A stretch of DNA of 64,000 nt, taken from Bacillus sp. T3 (lineage in GTDB: Bacteria > Bacillota > Bacilli > Bacillales > Cytobacillaceae). The stretch is taken from contig NZ_CP137761.1 of the NCBI RefSeq assembly GCF_033449965.1, positions 4,030,001 to 4,094,000 of the forward strand. Reading direction: 5' to 3'. Numbering within the stretch: the first letter of the stretch is position 1; each line of letters begins with the position of its first letter. Below are positions 26,107 to 35,094 of this stretch, in pieces. The translations under genes and the position numbers were made by a program. The notes beneath the pieces were generated by a model. That model ran no database searches. It was not told where the DNA came from and saw nothing but the letters and a program-made list of their open reading frames with translations.

Positions 26107-27975
26107 ATGAAAGAGATGATTGTATTGAAGAGTCCTAATACTTTTGAACGAAAAATTATTTTATATGCCGCCACTGGCGCTATCTTATTTGGATTGCTCC
26201 ATTTTTTTCATCAAAATCTTTTTCCAATGTACCACCCAAAATACTATACAAGTCTACATATCATCCTTGAATTTTTTAGTATTTCTATTTCAATTACAAT
26301 TTTCAGTTACGGATGGAAGGTTTTTTCTTATTCAAAATCGAGACGTTTATTGTATTTATCCTTTGTTTTCTTAACCATCGGAATTCTAGATTTATTCCAT
26401 ACGTTATCATTTAAGGATATGCCTTTTTTTATTTCAGAGGGCTCAGTCGATAAATCCATTTGGTTTTGGCTTATTAGCAGACTTACAGGTTCAAGCTTAA
26501 TCATGTTTATCATTCTCTTTCCTGAAAAAAGATTAAAAAAAGATCCGAGGGTCCCATTAACCATTCTATCTGTGTTGTTTATCTTTCTCGTCTCTTATTT
26601 CATATTCCATTTTGAAGAGAACTTACCGGTTTCAGTAATCGAGGGATCTGGTACGACCATCATAAAAAAAGGGATAGAATACATAGTTAGTTTTATTTAT
26701 TTGGTCTCAATCATCATTAACTTTACACTTTATCGAAAAACCAAAAAAACCTCTGCCCTTTATGTTATGTTGTCGTTTTATTTTCTCTTACTCTCTGAAT
26801 TGATTTTTACAATGTATCATAGCATATATGATTTTGATAATGTTACTGGACACCTTTTTAAAGTAATTGGCTTCTTCTTTATTATGAAAGGGTTTTATTT
26901 TTCGACAATCTCTGAAGATAAGATTGCCGAAGAAAAAATTAGACGCGCCAGACAAGAGCTTGATGAAATTATTTCTGAGCAGCAAGGGATTATTTTTAAA
27001 ATTATTAAACGTGGAGATGACTTTATCCATACATTATGTAATGGTGAACTCCTTCATAAAATCGGGATCGATCCTGTTGACATAAGAACTAAAAAGCTTA
27101 AGGATATTCTACCCGACAATGCAGAAATTCTCCTTTATCACTATCATCATGCCTGGAATTCTGGACAAAAAGTCACATTTGAAATGGATATAAACGATAT
27201 TTCTTTATTTTTTGCTCTTAAGCCAAAAATTACTGAAGGAAAGGTCACAGAAATTATTGGGTCGGCAACGGATATATCCAAATTAAAACAAATGGAGGAA
27301 ATGGTTAGGAGCACAGAAAAGCTTGGAGTACTAGGCGAGCTAGCTGCTGGAATAGCTCATGAGGTTAGAAACCCACTAACAACCCTTAAGGGATTCCTTC
27401 AATTAATCCAAAATGATACCGATAGGCAAAACCAAGTTTATATTAAGCTTATGTTAGAAGAAGTCGACAGAATTGAACAGATTACGAATGAGTTTATGGC
27501 AGTGGCTAAACCACAATCGCTTTTGTTTAATCCTGAAAATGTCATTTCAATTATTTATCAGGTAGTAGCTCTACTTCAACCCCAAGCCCTGTTGCATGGC
27601 GTTGAGATTACCGTAAAAGAAAATGGTACAATTAAGCCCATTTTTTGCGAAAAAAATCAACTGAAGCAGGTCTTTATTAACCTTATTAAAAATGCCTTTG
27701 AAGCAATGCCCAATGGAGGCACACTATCCATTACGATTACAGAACAGGATCAGAATTGGATTGATATTGAATTTGTCGATAATGGCTGTGGGATTCCAGA
27801 GGAAGCATTAAAGAAATTGGGTGAGCCATTTTTCACGATGAAAGAAAAAGGAAATGGGCTTGGATTAATGATGTGTAAAAAAATCATTGAACAACATCAT
27901 GGGAAGATTCATGTAACGAGTACCATCAGTAAGGGCTCTAGCTTCAAAATAACATTACCTGTACATTCAGAATAA
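26107..27975 (+). CDS. MASE3-like/PAS sensor histidine kinase
   Basis: This membrane kinase of about 620 residues carries an N-terminal region of seven to eight helices (residues 15-270) with the MASE3-like pattern GILDLFHTLSFKDMPFF. It continues with a coiled-coil, a PAS-like domain (about 295-395), HisKA with GIAHEVRNPLTTLKGF (His about 418), and a HATPase with N-box IKNAFEAMPNGG, G1 DNGCGIP, F-box FFTMKEKG and G2 GNGLGLMM. This organisation is that of orphan sporulation-type kinases (KinB/KinC-like) feeding the phosphorelay. No regulator is adjacent. The start is uncertain: ATG 26107 has no clear ribosome binding site, and the TTG at 26125 follows AAGAGA. Confidence 0.85.
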   Translation: MKEMIVLKSPNTFERKIILYAATGAILFGLLHFFHQNLFPMYHPKYYTSLHIILEFFSISISITIFSYGWKVFSYSKSRRLLYLSFVFLTIGILDLFHTLSFKDMPFFISEGSVDKSIWFWLISRLTGSSLIMFIILFPEKRLKKDPRVPLTILSVLFIFLVSYFIFHFEENLPVSVIEGSGTTIIKKGIEYIVSFIYLVSIIINFTLYRKTKKTSALYVMLSFYFLLLSELIFTMYHSIYDFDNVTGHLFKVIGFFFIMKGFYFSTISEDKIAEEKIRRARQELDEIISEQQGIIFKIIKRGDDFIHTLCNGELLHKIGIDPVDIRTKKLKDILPDNAEILLYHYHHAWNSGQKVTFEMDINDISLFFALKPKITEGKVTEIIGSATDISKLKQMEEMVRSTEKLGVLGELAAGIAHEVRNPLTTLKGFLQLIQNDTDRQNQVYIKLMLEEVDRIEQITNEFMAVAKPQSLLFNPENVISIIYQVVALLQPQALLHGVEITVKENGTIKPIFCEKNQLKQVFINLIKNAFEAMPNGGTLSITITEQDQNWIDIEFVDNGCGIPEEALKKLGEPFFTMKEKGNGLGLMMCKKIIEQHHGKIHVTSTISKGSSFKITLPVHSE

Positions 27976-27983
27976 TGGATAAG

Positions 27984-28012
27984 AACAAGGTCAACGGCGA
28001 CCTTGTTTTTCT
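27984..28012. terminator. Bidirectional terminator
   Basis: AACAAGGTC and GACCTTGTT form a perfect nine-base-pair stem followed by TTTTT. It lies between the converging kinase and small membrane-protein genes. Confidence 0.85.
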
Positions 28013-28019
28013 TTTTCTG

Positions 28020-28220
28020 CTATTTTTCCGAGGACGTATGTTTCATTTTTTCCTCATCCTTTTGTTTTTTTGTAAAGAACGGAAGTGGTTTACTATTAAT
28101 GGTTAACCACATTAATACTGGACCGAGAAAGTTAAAAATAAATATAAAGATGACAACAGACCAAACAAACCATTGTGCATTTAATATATTCCTATATATC
28201 CACCAATGATAAAAATCCAT
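28020..28220 (-). CDS. Small single-span membrane protein, unknown
   Basis: This 66-residue frame begins MDFYHWWIYRNILNAQ at an ATG (28220) nine bases after AGGGTG. One hydrophobic helix (about residues 18-42, Trp/Phe/Ile-rich) is followed by a charged tail ending KKQKDEEKMKHTSSEK. The stop lies just beside the shared bidirectional terminator, which supports a real gene. I know no family for it. Confidence 0.55.
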   Translation of the reverse strand: MDFYHWWIYRNILNAQWFVWSVVIFIFIFNFLGPVLMWLTINSKPLPFFTKKQKDEEKMKHTSSEK

Positions 28221-28341
28221 CACTACATTCACCCTACATTCTTTTTCTCATTGTCCCCCCAACATTTTTATTCATACATTTCCATCAATTGGGTAACCAT
28301 ATTATACGAATGTGAGAAATCATTTTATTAGGAGTGTACCG

Positions 28342-30015
28342 ATGAATGAGACGACTAATAAGAAGCTTGAAGGTCAATTTCAATTAAGCCTTGAAAATAA
28401 TATTTCAACGATAAGTGAGATTCTTGAAAAAAGTGTTGACCTTGCTCAGCGAGATATCATTTTTCATTCACAGAAAAAAATTAAAGCGGCTTGTTTTTAT
28501 ACCGATGGCTTAGCAAATACTGATGCAGTTGAGAAACTTATAAAATCGTTATTATACAAAGCTTATCAAATCCATCCCGTAATGGATGAAGCCAATGACC
28601 CTACAAAATTTGTTGAAGTGTTAAGAAACACTGTTATGGAAACAGCCTCGCTCAAAATAATTTCAAAAATATCTGATGGGATTGATGCGATTCTATCGGG
28701 GGATACCCTTTTGATGATCGATCACTCAGATAAAGCATTTGTTTCCTCTACGCGTGGCTGGGACACCCGTAGTGTTGATGAACCACAAACAGAGCAGGTT
28801 GTTAGAGGACCAAGAGATGGTTTTTCCGAAAGTATACGGACGAACACAGCATTAGTCCGCAGACGGATCCGCGATCCACAATTTCGGATCGAAGGAATGC
28901 AAATCGGGACTAAATCTAAAACAGATGTAAATATTGCTTATATAAAAGGAACGGTAAAGGAAGGCTTAGTGGATGAGATAAAAAACCGATTAAACAGGAT
29001 AAAAATTGATGCCATTCTCGAAAGTGGCTATATACAAGAATTAATTTCTGATGCTCCCTATTCACCTTTTACTACCATTCAATGTACAGAGAGGCCAGAT
29101 AAAGTAGCTGCTGCTATTTTAGAAGGAAGAGTAGCTATTTTTACAGATAATACTCCCTTTGTTCTCATTGCTCCAACCTACTTTTGGCAGTTACTACAAG
29201 CTAGCGATGACTATTATGAAAGGTACATGGCCGGTTCGTTTTTTAGAATGATTCGATTTTTGGCATTCGTAATAAGTTTAACGTTACCGTCGGTTTTCGT
29301 CATGCTCGTAAGCTTCCATCAGGAAATGATTCCGACCCCCTTTGCTTTGACGATTGCATCTGGTCGTGATGTTATTCCCTTCCCTGTTCTACTTGAAGCT
29401 CTAATCATGGAAATCTCTTTTGAATTAATGAGAGAAGCAGGTTTACGAATGCCAAAACCTATTGGTCAAGCTGTAAGCATTGTAGGCTCATTAGTCATTG
29501 GACAAGCAGCCGTTCAAGCGGGAATTGTTTCACCATCAATGGTCATCGTTGTTGCCGTGACAGGGATAGCATCATTCGCCATCCCAAATGGACCAGCAGC
29601 CTTTTCCATCCGCTTAATTCGATTTCCACTGTTAATTGCTTCTGGTACGTTAGGCTTATTAGGATTTGCGGTTATCTTTGCCATTTTGGCTTTACACGCT
29701 ATGTCTTTGCGTTCGTTTGGAGAATCGTACCTAGCACCAGCCACACCCTTTCAGCCAGCTGATCAAAAGGATTCAATCCTTCGCTTTCCTTGGTGGAGTA
29801 TGAAGCATCTTCCCCAGCTTGCCAACGGAAACAATACTGATCGTGTGGGTGATCATTTGACTCCAAAACCTCCACTTGACGGAGAACAAGCAACACAAGC
29901 ACAGGAACAAAATAACAATAACAATCAAAAATTACAGGAAGAAAAAAAATCCTCACCGAAAAATAGCTTGTTTAAAAAAACAGCGAAACTTCGAAAACGT
30001 ACTTGGAGGAAATAA
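28342..30015 (+). CDS. Spore germination receptor subunit A (GerAA family)
   Basis: This is the A subunit of a nutrient germinant receptor in the inner spore membrane. The 557-residue product has the large N-terminal soluble domain (about residues 30-290) and then four to five helices containing ASGRDVIPFPVLLEALIMEISFELMREAG and GIASFAIPNGPAAF. The tail is hydrophilic, Asn/Gln-rich and basic. The ATG at 28342 follows AGGAG by seven bases; the earlier ATG at 28312 has no site. CATATTA at 28298-28304 matches a sigma-G -10 box, though no convincing -35 is seen. It is first of a three-gene operon. Confidence 0.93.
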   Translation: MNETTNKKLEGQFQLSLENNISTISEILEKSVDLAQRDIIFHSQKKIKAACFYTDGLANTDAVEKLIKSLLYKAYQIHPVMDEANDPTKFVEVLRNTVMETASLKIISKISDGIDAILSGDTLLMIDHSDKAFVSSTRGWDTRSVDEPQTEQVVRGPRDGFSESIRTNTALVRRRIRDPQFRIEGMQIGTKSKTDVNIAYIKGTVKEGLVDEIKNRLNRIKIDAILESGYIQELISDAPYSPFTTIQCTERPDKVAAAILEGRVAIFTDNTPFVLIAPTYFWQLLQASDDYYERYMAGSFFRMIRFLAFVISLTLPSVFVMLVSFHQEMIPTPFALTIASGRDVIPFPVLLEALIMEISFELMREAGLRMPKPIGQAVSIVGSLVIGQAAVQAGIVSPSMVIVVAVTGIASFAIPNGPAAFSIRLIRFPLLIASGTLGLLGFAVIFAILALHAMSLRSFGESYLAPATPFQPADQKDSILRFPWWSMKHLPQLANGNNTDRVGDHLTPKPPLDGEQATQAQEQNNNNNQKLQEEKKSSPKNSLFKKTAKLRKRTWRK

Positions 30016-30017
30016 GG

Positions 30018-31214
30018 ATGAGAACCAGTAAAAGGTGGCTATTTATTGGCCTCATTTTAACTTTACTTTTAAGTGGATGCGTTGGGAAAAGAGAGATTAA
30101 CGAACTTGCGCTTGTAATGGCGGTTGGCCTTGATAAAGGGAAGAATGGGAAAATAGCCGTCACGGTTCAAATTGCTCGACCTGCAGATGCAAGAGGGCAA
30201 ACAGGCGCACCTGCAGGAAATACAGGCGATCCCATTTGGTCTGCAAGGTCAGAGGGAGAAACGATTTTTGCTGCGATTCGAAACCTTTCTACCTTTTCGA
30301 CTCGACGAGTTTTTTGGGCCCACAATTATATTATTGTCATTAATGAAGATTTAGCAAAAGAGGGAATAAGTGATATTATTGATTTTTTCACACGAAATCC
30401 TGAAGTTAGAATGAGAACTTGGGTTGTTGTTACTCCTAATAAAGCTAGTAATATTTTATCAACAATGACAGGCTTAGAAGTCATTTCAGGTGAAGCAATG
30501 GATAAACTGTTTCGATACAGTAAAATTTCCTCACAGGCTCCTCAAACTCAAATGATTGATTTGCAGTCTGCCTATTTAAGTGAAAGCACGCAACCTGTAT
30601 TAGCCAGAATAAAACTAATAGAACGAGGAATTTCCAATAAGAAACCAGGCCAACAAGGTGGAATAAAACAAATCCAACTTGCAGGGACAGGCATTTTTAA
30701 AGGTGATAAACTAGTAGGCACCCTTAACTGGAAAGAAACACGCGGTCTCCTCCCATTTATTGAAAAGGTTCAATCGGGTATGTTAGCTATACGTTGCCCA
30801 CAGGATACCCAAAATAAAGTAAGTCTTGAGCTTAAACACTACACTTTCAAGGTAACTCCTTCTTATAAAAATGGGAAACCTAGCTTTAATGTAAAAATGA
30901 AAAGTGACTATAGAATGGTGGAATCAGGTTGTCCCCTTTCACTCCAAGATAAATCAAAAATGGAAAAATTAGAAAGGGCACTTGAAGCAGAATTAAAGGG
31001 TGAGATAGACAACGTCATTCACAGGACACAAAAGGAGTTTAAATCCGATGTGTTAGAGCTAGGAAAAGTGTTTAATAACAAGTATCCAAGCGAGTGGATG
31101 AAGCTCAAGCCCCGTTGGGAACAGGAATTTCAGACCGTATCAATTAAAACATCTGTAAAAGTAAAAATTGAGGATACTGCCTTGCTTTATCAACCAACAA
31201 AGGAAAACAAATGA
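30018..31214 (+). CDS. Spore germination receptor subunit C, lipoprotein (Ger(x)C family)
   Basis: The 398-residue lipoprotein has a signal peptide ending in the lipobox LLLSGC at about residues 14-19, so it is anchored at the outer face of the inner spore membrane. The Ger(x)C hallmarks follow: KREINELALVMAVGLDKG, and RVFWAHNYIIVINEDLAKEG split by loop residues. The ATG at 30018 lies two bases after the A subunit stop with GGAGG in front. Here the C gene precedes B, whereas the common order is A-B-C. Confidence 0.93.
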   Translation: MRTSKRWLFIGLILTLLLSGCVGKREINELALVMAVGLDKGKNGKIAVTVQIARPADARGQTGAPAGNTGDPIWSARSEGETIFAAIRNLSTFSTRRVFWAHNYIIVINEDLAKEGISDIIDFFTRNPEVRMRTWVVVTPNKASNILSTMTGLEVISGEAMDKLFRYSKISSQAPQTQMIDLQSAYLSESTQPVLARIKLIERGISNKKPGQQGGIKQIQLAGTGIFKGDKLVGTLNWKETRGLLPFIEKVQSGMLAIRCPQDTQNKVSLELKHYTFKVTPSYKNGKPSFNVKMKSDYRMVESGCPLSLQDKSKMEKLERALEAELKGEIDNVIHRTQKEFKSDVLELGKVFNNKYPSEWMKLKPRWEQEFQTVSIKTSVKVKIEDTALLYQPTKENK

Positions 31215-31224
31215 GGGACAAGGA

Positions 31225-32331
31225 ATGAAAGTTCAAATATCGAACGGAATGTTAATGGGTTTAATTATTAATATGATCTATGCTAAAGCAATTGGCTTAA
31301 CGCAAGGCTCGATATCTCGTGAAGTCGGTAATGATATGTGGCTTTCTACCGGTTTTTCTGTCCTTCAGGGAATCGTTTTCATGTATATTACCATTGTCAC
31401 GATTCGGAGAATGCCTGATAGAGATTTAATCGAGCAAAGTGGTGTGTTGCTTGGAAAATTTGCAGAAAAAGTGGTCGGAATCATTATCTTTTTCTTTTTT
31501 TTACTAGCTTATAGTATTGTAATGATTACATTCGTCTATCATTTAAAGGACTATTTCCTTCCTGAAGCTCCAACGTTCCTATTTATTATTGCGGCGATGA
31601 TTGTTGGTTCACTTGGAATTTTTTATGGAATAGAGGTTATCTCGAGGATGGCACTATTAGGTGTATTCTCAATCCTAGCATTAAATATATTATTATTGCT
31701 TGGTTCAATAGGGGAGTTTGATATTCGTGAGCTTATGCCAACCTTCCAATCTGGATTGCCAAAGATTCTTTGGGCGAGTCGGCATCATAATGCAGATTGG
31801 GCACTGGCCACAATGATGACTGCCCTTATTCTCCCACATGTAAAGGATCCTCAAAAATGGAGGAATGCGGGTGTATATGGTAGTGCTTATAGCGGAATGT
31901 TTGTTATTATGTGGCCAATACTTGAGGCCAGTGTTCTAACTTCAGAGGTGGCCGGTCAATATATTGTATCCTGTATGCAAATGGCTAGAAGTGCTCATAT
32001 TGGTATTTTTCTACATCGGTATGAGATGATAATGATTGCTTTTTTTGCCCTCTCAAGCTTAACACAAATCATGATGACGATGTTTTGCGCCTCTATCGCC
32101 CTTCAGAAGATAGTAGGTGGAAAGGACTATCGTAAGCTGATCCCGATTGTATCTGTTATCTTAAGCGCGTTCGCCTATTATATTGTAAGTGATCATCGCC
32201 GTGCTTTGTATTTTTTAGAAACGAATTGGATTACACTTTCTTTAACGATTGCCATTTTACTTCCCGCTATGATGTGGTTGCTGGGATTTATCTTTAAAAG
32301 AAAAATCAAAAAGGCCGTCCAAGCGAGCTAG
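31225..32331 (+). CDS. Spore germination receptor subunit B, permease (GerAB/endospore permease family)
   Basis: This is the membrane permease-like B subunit, related to the APC superfamily and thought to bind the germinant. The 368-residue product has about ten helices. The N-terminal pattern QISNGMLMGLIINMIYAKAI replaces the more usual T-x-x-Q motif, and a glycine-rich helix 1 is kept. The ATG at 31225 follows GAGGG. The frame open from 31168 overlaps the C gene and is not used. The germinant cannot be predicted. Confidence 0.92.
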   Translation: MKVQISNGMLMGLIINMIYAKAIGLTQGSISREVGNDMWLSTGFSVLQGIVFMYITIVTIRRMPDRDLIEQSGVLLGKFAEKVVGIIIFFFFLLAYSIVMITFVYHLKDYFLPEAPTFLFIIAAMIVGSLGIFYGIEVISRMALLGVFSILALNILLLLGSIGEFDIRELMPTFQSGLPKILWASRHHNADWALATMMTALILPHVKDPQKWRNAGVYGSAYSGMFVIMWPILEASVLTSEVAGQYIVSCMQMARSAHIGIFLHRYEMIMIAFFALSSLTQIMMTMFCASIALQKIVGGKDYRKLIPIVSVILSAFAYYIVSDHRRALYFLETNWITLSLTIAILLPAMMWLLGFIFKRKIKKAVQAS

Positions 32332-32335
32332 ACCA

Positions 32336-32383
32336 ATAAAAAGCAGACTTCCCAAAATGTCATTTACTCTGAGAAGTCTGCCT
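32336..32383 (-). terminator. Terminator of the nre-like operon
   Basis: On the minus strand GCAGACTTC and GAAGTCTGC form a nine-base-pair stem with a long loop, followed by TTTTTATT. It abuts the stop of the last kinase gene. Confidence 0.75.
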
Positions 32384-33177
32384 TATCGTGGTATGTCTAA
32401 TAAGATTTTTGTTCCAAGACCTGGTACAGAATGGAGCTGAAACACTCCGCCAACCGCACGGGCTCTTTCTTCCATACTTGAAAGACCAACACCCTTTGAA
32501 TGCTTAGTTGGATCAAATCCCTTTCCCTCATCCACAATGGTCACATTGACATACTGATCATATTCCATAATCGAGACCCAAGCTTCTTCAACCTCTGCAT
32601 ATTTGCGGATATTTGTAAGTGCCTCCTGGATAATCCGGTAGATCGTTAAATCGATATGAATCGGGAACCTCTGCTGCAAGTTATATGTAAAATGGACTTT
32701 GATTTGAGAATAATTCGTATATCTACCGATAAAGGAACGGATCGCAGGGATTAAACCTAAATCATCAAGCACTGACGGACGAAGCTCCCAAGAGATTTCT
32801 CGTACTTCTTCAATTAATTGCGAAGCCTCTTGCTCAATTTGTTCAATTAATGGATGACAAACCTGTGATTGCAAAAGATTAATCGTGATCAAATGGCTAT
32901 ATAAGTTTTGCCCTAACCCATCATGGAGGTTGCGCGATATTCTTTTTCGCTCTTCTTCCTGTACTTCAATTGCTTTTATTGTAAGGTTTTTCACTTCAGA
33001 TTGTAAATCTGAACGTAATGCTCTTTCATTTTCAAGAATTCCTTTTAAAGCCAAAATTTCTTGCTCTAATTTTTTGAACTCTTCATCAAATGAATGATCC
33101 TCTAAAGGACTAGGATTTTCATTTGAACTAGGAGACTGATTGTTTATCTTCTCCCCAGGATCAAACCTATTCACCAA
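32383..33177 (-). CDS. Cytoplasmic HisKA_3 sensor kinase of the nitrate island (NreB-like, PAS-less)
   Basis: This 264-residue NarL-partner type kinase has no membrane span. Residues 1-30 are Ser/Pro/Asn-rich, and 30-78 form a coiled coil. HisKA_3 follows with RKRISRNLHDGLGQNL (His85), then a HATPase with N-box EALTNIRKYAE, G1 DEGKGFD and GVGLSSMEERA. There is no PAS domain and only one Cys, so the O2-sensing Fe-S cluster of staphylococcal NreB is absent. It starts eight bases after the GAF gene and ends the four-gene unit. It probably phosphorylates the NreC-like regulator, with input coming from the GAF protein. Confidence 0.87.
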   Translation of the reverse strand: MVNRFDPGEKINNQSPSSNENPSPLEDHSFDEEFKKLEQEILALKGILENERALRSDLQSEVKNLTIKAIEVQEEERKRISRNLHDGLGQNLYSHLITINLLQSQVCHPLIEQIEQEASQLIEEVREISWELRPSVLDDLGLIPAIRSFIGRYTNYSQIKVHFTYNLQQRFPIHIDLTIYRIIQEALTNIRKYAEVEEAWVSIMEYDQYVNVTIVDEGKGFDPTKHSKGVGLSSMEERARAVGGVFQLHSVPGLGTKILLDIPR

Positions 33178-33185
33178 AAGACCTC

Positions 33186-33659
33186 CTAACTCAAGCTTGT
33201 CTCACAATTACAGATTAACAAATCATTTAGAAGTTCCTCCATATCACAAGCTACAGCTTGGACGATCTGTTGGTCTGCTTCTTGAAATGGGGATGCATTT
33301 CTGCGCCCAACGAGCAAAACCCCCTTTGGAGAACCTTTGCATAAAATCGGAACACCATAGGAAGTGACTAGTTTTTCAGCCAGCATAATTGGATACTCAG
33401 TTGCCTTACCTGGTATATTATCAGGAAAATTGTTTATACTCATCGGACTCCCTGTCAAAATTATCTTTCCAGCAAGCCCTTTTCCATAACGAACTGTTAT
33501 CCTTTTGTATTTTTCGTTTTCATTACCTGCTGCATAATGCCAACGAATATTAGGTCCTTTTTGGTTTTGAATCGCCAGTCCGACAAAATCACAGTTTATT
33601 TCTTTCATTAGTGTATTACACGCCTGTACAAATCGTTGATCCTGTCTTTCTCCTACCAT
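33186..33659 (-). CDS. nreA: NreA-like GAF-domain (nitrate sensor) protein
   Basis: This 157-residue stand-alone GAF domain shows the patterns CDFVGLAIQNQ, IRWHYAAGNEN, VRYGKGLAGKI and VLLVGRR. In Staphylococcus, NreA is a single GAF protein of this size that binds nitrate and holds the kinase NreB in check. The genetic position, between an NreC-like regulator and a HisKA_3 kinase next to a nitrate reductase and NarK, makes the same role likely. Nitrate binding itself is inference. The ATG at 33659 lies 15 bases after nreC. Confidence 0.75.
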   Translation of the reverse strand: MVGERQDQRFVQACNTLMKEINCDFVGLAIQNQKGPNIRWHYAAGNENEKYKRITVRYGKGLAGKIILTGSPMSINNFPDNIPGKATEYPIMLAEKLVTSYGVPILCKGSPKGVLLVGRRNASPFQEADQQIVQAVACDMEELLNDLLICNCETSLS

Positions 33660-33674
33660 TGTTGTTCGGCCCCT

Positions 33675-34328
33675 TTACATTCCATATCCAAGCAGCCCCT
33701 TTTTAAGTGCATAAGCAACAAGTTCAGGTCTTGTCTTCATTTGCAGCTTTTCCATTAAGTTTCCTTTGTGAGTTTCTACTGTCTTAACACTTATTGTCAG
33801 CATTTCGGCGATTTCCTTATTGGAATATCCTTTTGCAATAAGAGTTAACACTTCTTTTTCGCGAACCGAAAGGAGACTGTAGGAATCCATGTTCGATAGC
33901 TTCAATGTTTCCATATACTCCGTAATCAGCTTCTTTGTTGCCGAAGGATGGAGATAGGCATTTCCCTCTGCTACAGATTGAATTGCCGCGATTAGTTCAT
34001 CCTGTGGTGCACTTTTTAAAATACAACCAGAAGCACCTGCTTGGATAGCTCTAAATAAATACTCTTCATCATCATGCATAGTTAATATTAGGATGGCCAA
34101 CTGAGGCATTTGTTGAATTAACTCTGCTGTTGCGGCTAGACCATCCTTCCCATGCGGCATACTTAAATCCATAATGACAACATCTGGTTTTAATGAAAGG
34201 GCTTTTTTAATTCCTTCATTCCCCTCAGTTGCCTCACCAATCACTGTCATATCAGGATGGTTATTTAGGAGCATTGTTAATCCCATGCGCACAACAGCAT
34301 GATCATCAACTAGTAATATTTTTATCAA
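33675..34328 (-). CDS. nreC: NarL/NreC-family response regulator
   Basis: The 217-residue protein has a receiver domain with DD at 8-9, phospho-acceptor Asp54 (VVIMDLSMP), Thr in LTMHD and the conserved Lys in ILKSA. A LuxR-type helix-turn-helix follows, with LSVREKEVLTLIAKGYSNKEIAEML and VETHKGNLMEKL. The size and domain order equal those of NreC of Staphylococcus, the activator of nitrate and nitrite respiration genes. It lies between two HisKA_3 kinases. The probable target is the reductase operon at 41.5 kb, whose leader contains a GGG/CCC palindrome. Confidence 0.88.
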   Translation of the reverse strand: MIKILLVDDHAVVRMGLTMLLNNHPDMTVIGEATEGNEGIKKALSLKPDVVIMDLSMPHGKDGLAATAELIQQMPQLAILILTMHDDEEYLFRAIQAGASGCILKSAPQDELIAAIQSVAEGNAYLHPSATKKLITEYMETLKLSNMDSYSLLSVREKEVLTLIAKGYSNKEIAEMLTISVKTVETHKGNLMEKLQMKTRPELVAYALKKGLLGYGM

Positions 34329-34369
34329 GTTTACTCCCCCATTCTGAAATTTCTTTATTTAGTACAGAT

Positions 34370-35023
34370 TCATTTTACTTTGAATTCCAAATGGATTTGC
34401 ACAGTTGTTCCCTTACCTATTTCCGATGTGATCATGCAATTCCCTTCAACGATTTTCATTCTTTCCTTCATAGAAGCGAGCCCAAAGGAAACATCCTCTT
34501 TTTCCTGTAACGAAAAGCCCTGACCGAAATCAATGATTTCAATTGTGACATCTTGATCCGTCCAAAAAAAAGTAATCTTTGCATTCGAAGTATCAGCATA
34601 TTTGGCAATATTGGCTAACGCTTCCTGACAAACTCTAAAAAGAATAATTTTCTTATGTTCAGGTAAAGTAACCTCTTTGCCATGACATTTTACGTCTACT
34701 TCAATCCCAAACGTTGATATATATAATTTAACATAGTTTTTTAATGCGGCAACAAGTCCTAATGATGTTAAGGTTGGCGGGTAAAGCTCTACGGAAAAAA
34801 AACGGATTTCCTGAATTGTTTTTTCTAAAAGCTCAGCCATATCATTTACATACTTTTTCATCGCTGGTTGTGGTATCCCGGTTTCGATTACCTGTAAACC
34901 AGTATAAATGCTGTATAATGTTTGGCCTACCCCTTCATGAAGCTCCAAGGCAACCCGCTTCATCTCCTCTTCCTGGGACTTAATAATATAAGAAGAAACT
35001 TCATTTGCTGGGATGTTCTCCAT
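34370..35023 (-). CDS. Short cytoplasmic HisKA_3 sensor kinase (second NreB-like kinase)
   Basis: This 217-residue kinase begins MENIPANEVSSYIIKSQ at an ATG preceded by GGAGGAGATGA. HisKA_3 starts almost at once, with MKRVALELHEGVGQTL (His29), followed by a HATPase with N-box EALANIAKYAD, DFGQGFS and SFGLASMKERM. The usual Asp after the phospho-His is Glu. There is no input domain at all, so it must be controlled by a partner, perhaps NreA. It is first of the regulatory unit, 71 bases downstream of narK. Having two PAS-less kinases in one unit is unusual. Confidence 0.85.
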   Translation of the reverse strand: MENIPANEVSSYIIKSQEEEMKRVALELHEGVGQTLYSIYTGLQVIETGIPQPAMKKYVNDMAELLEKTIQEIRFFSVELYPPTLTSLGLVAALKNYVKLYISTFGIEVDVKCHGKEVTLPEHKKIILFRVCQEALANIAKYADTSNAKITFFWTDQDVTIEIIDFGQGFSLQEKEDVSFGLASMKERMKIVEGNCMITSEIGKGTTVQIHLEFKVK

Positions 35024-35094
35024 TTCATCTCCTCCAATTCTTGTCTTAATAAAGGAACACAATGGGCATCCCTAGCAAATTGATTTAATAAAAA

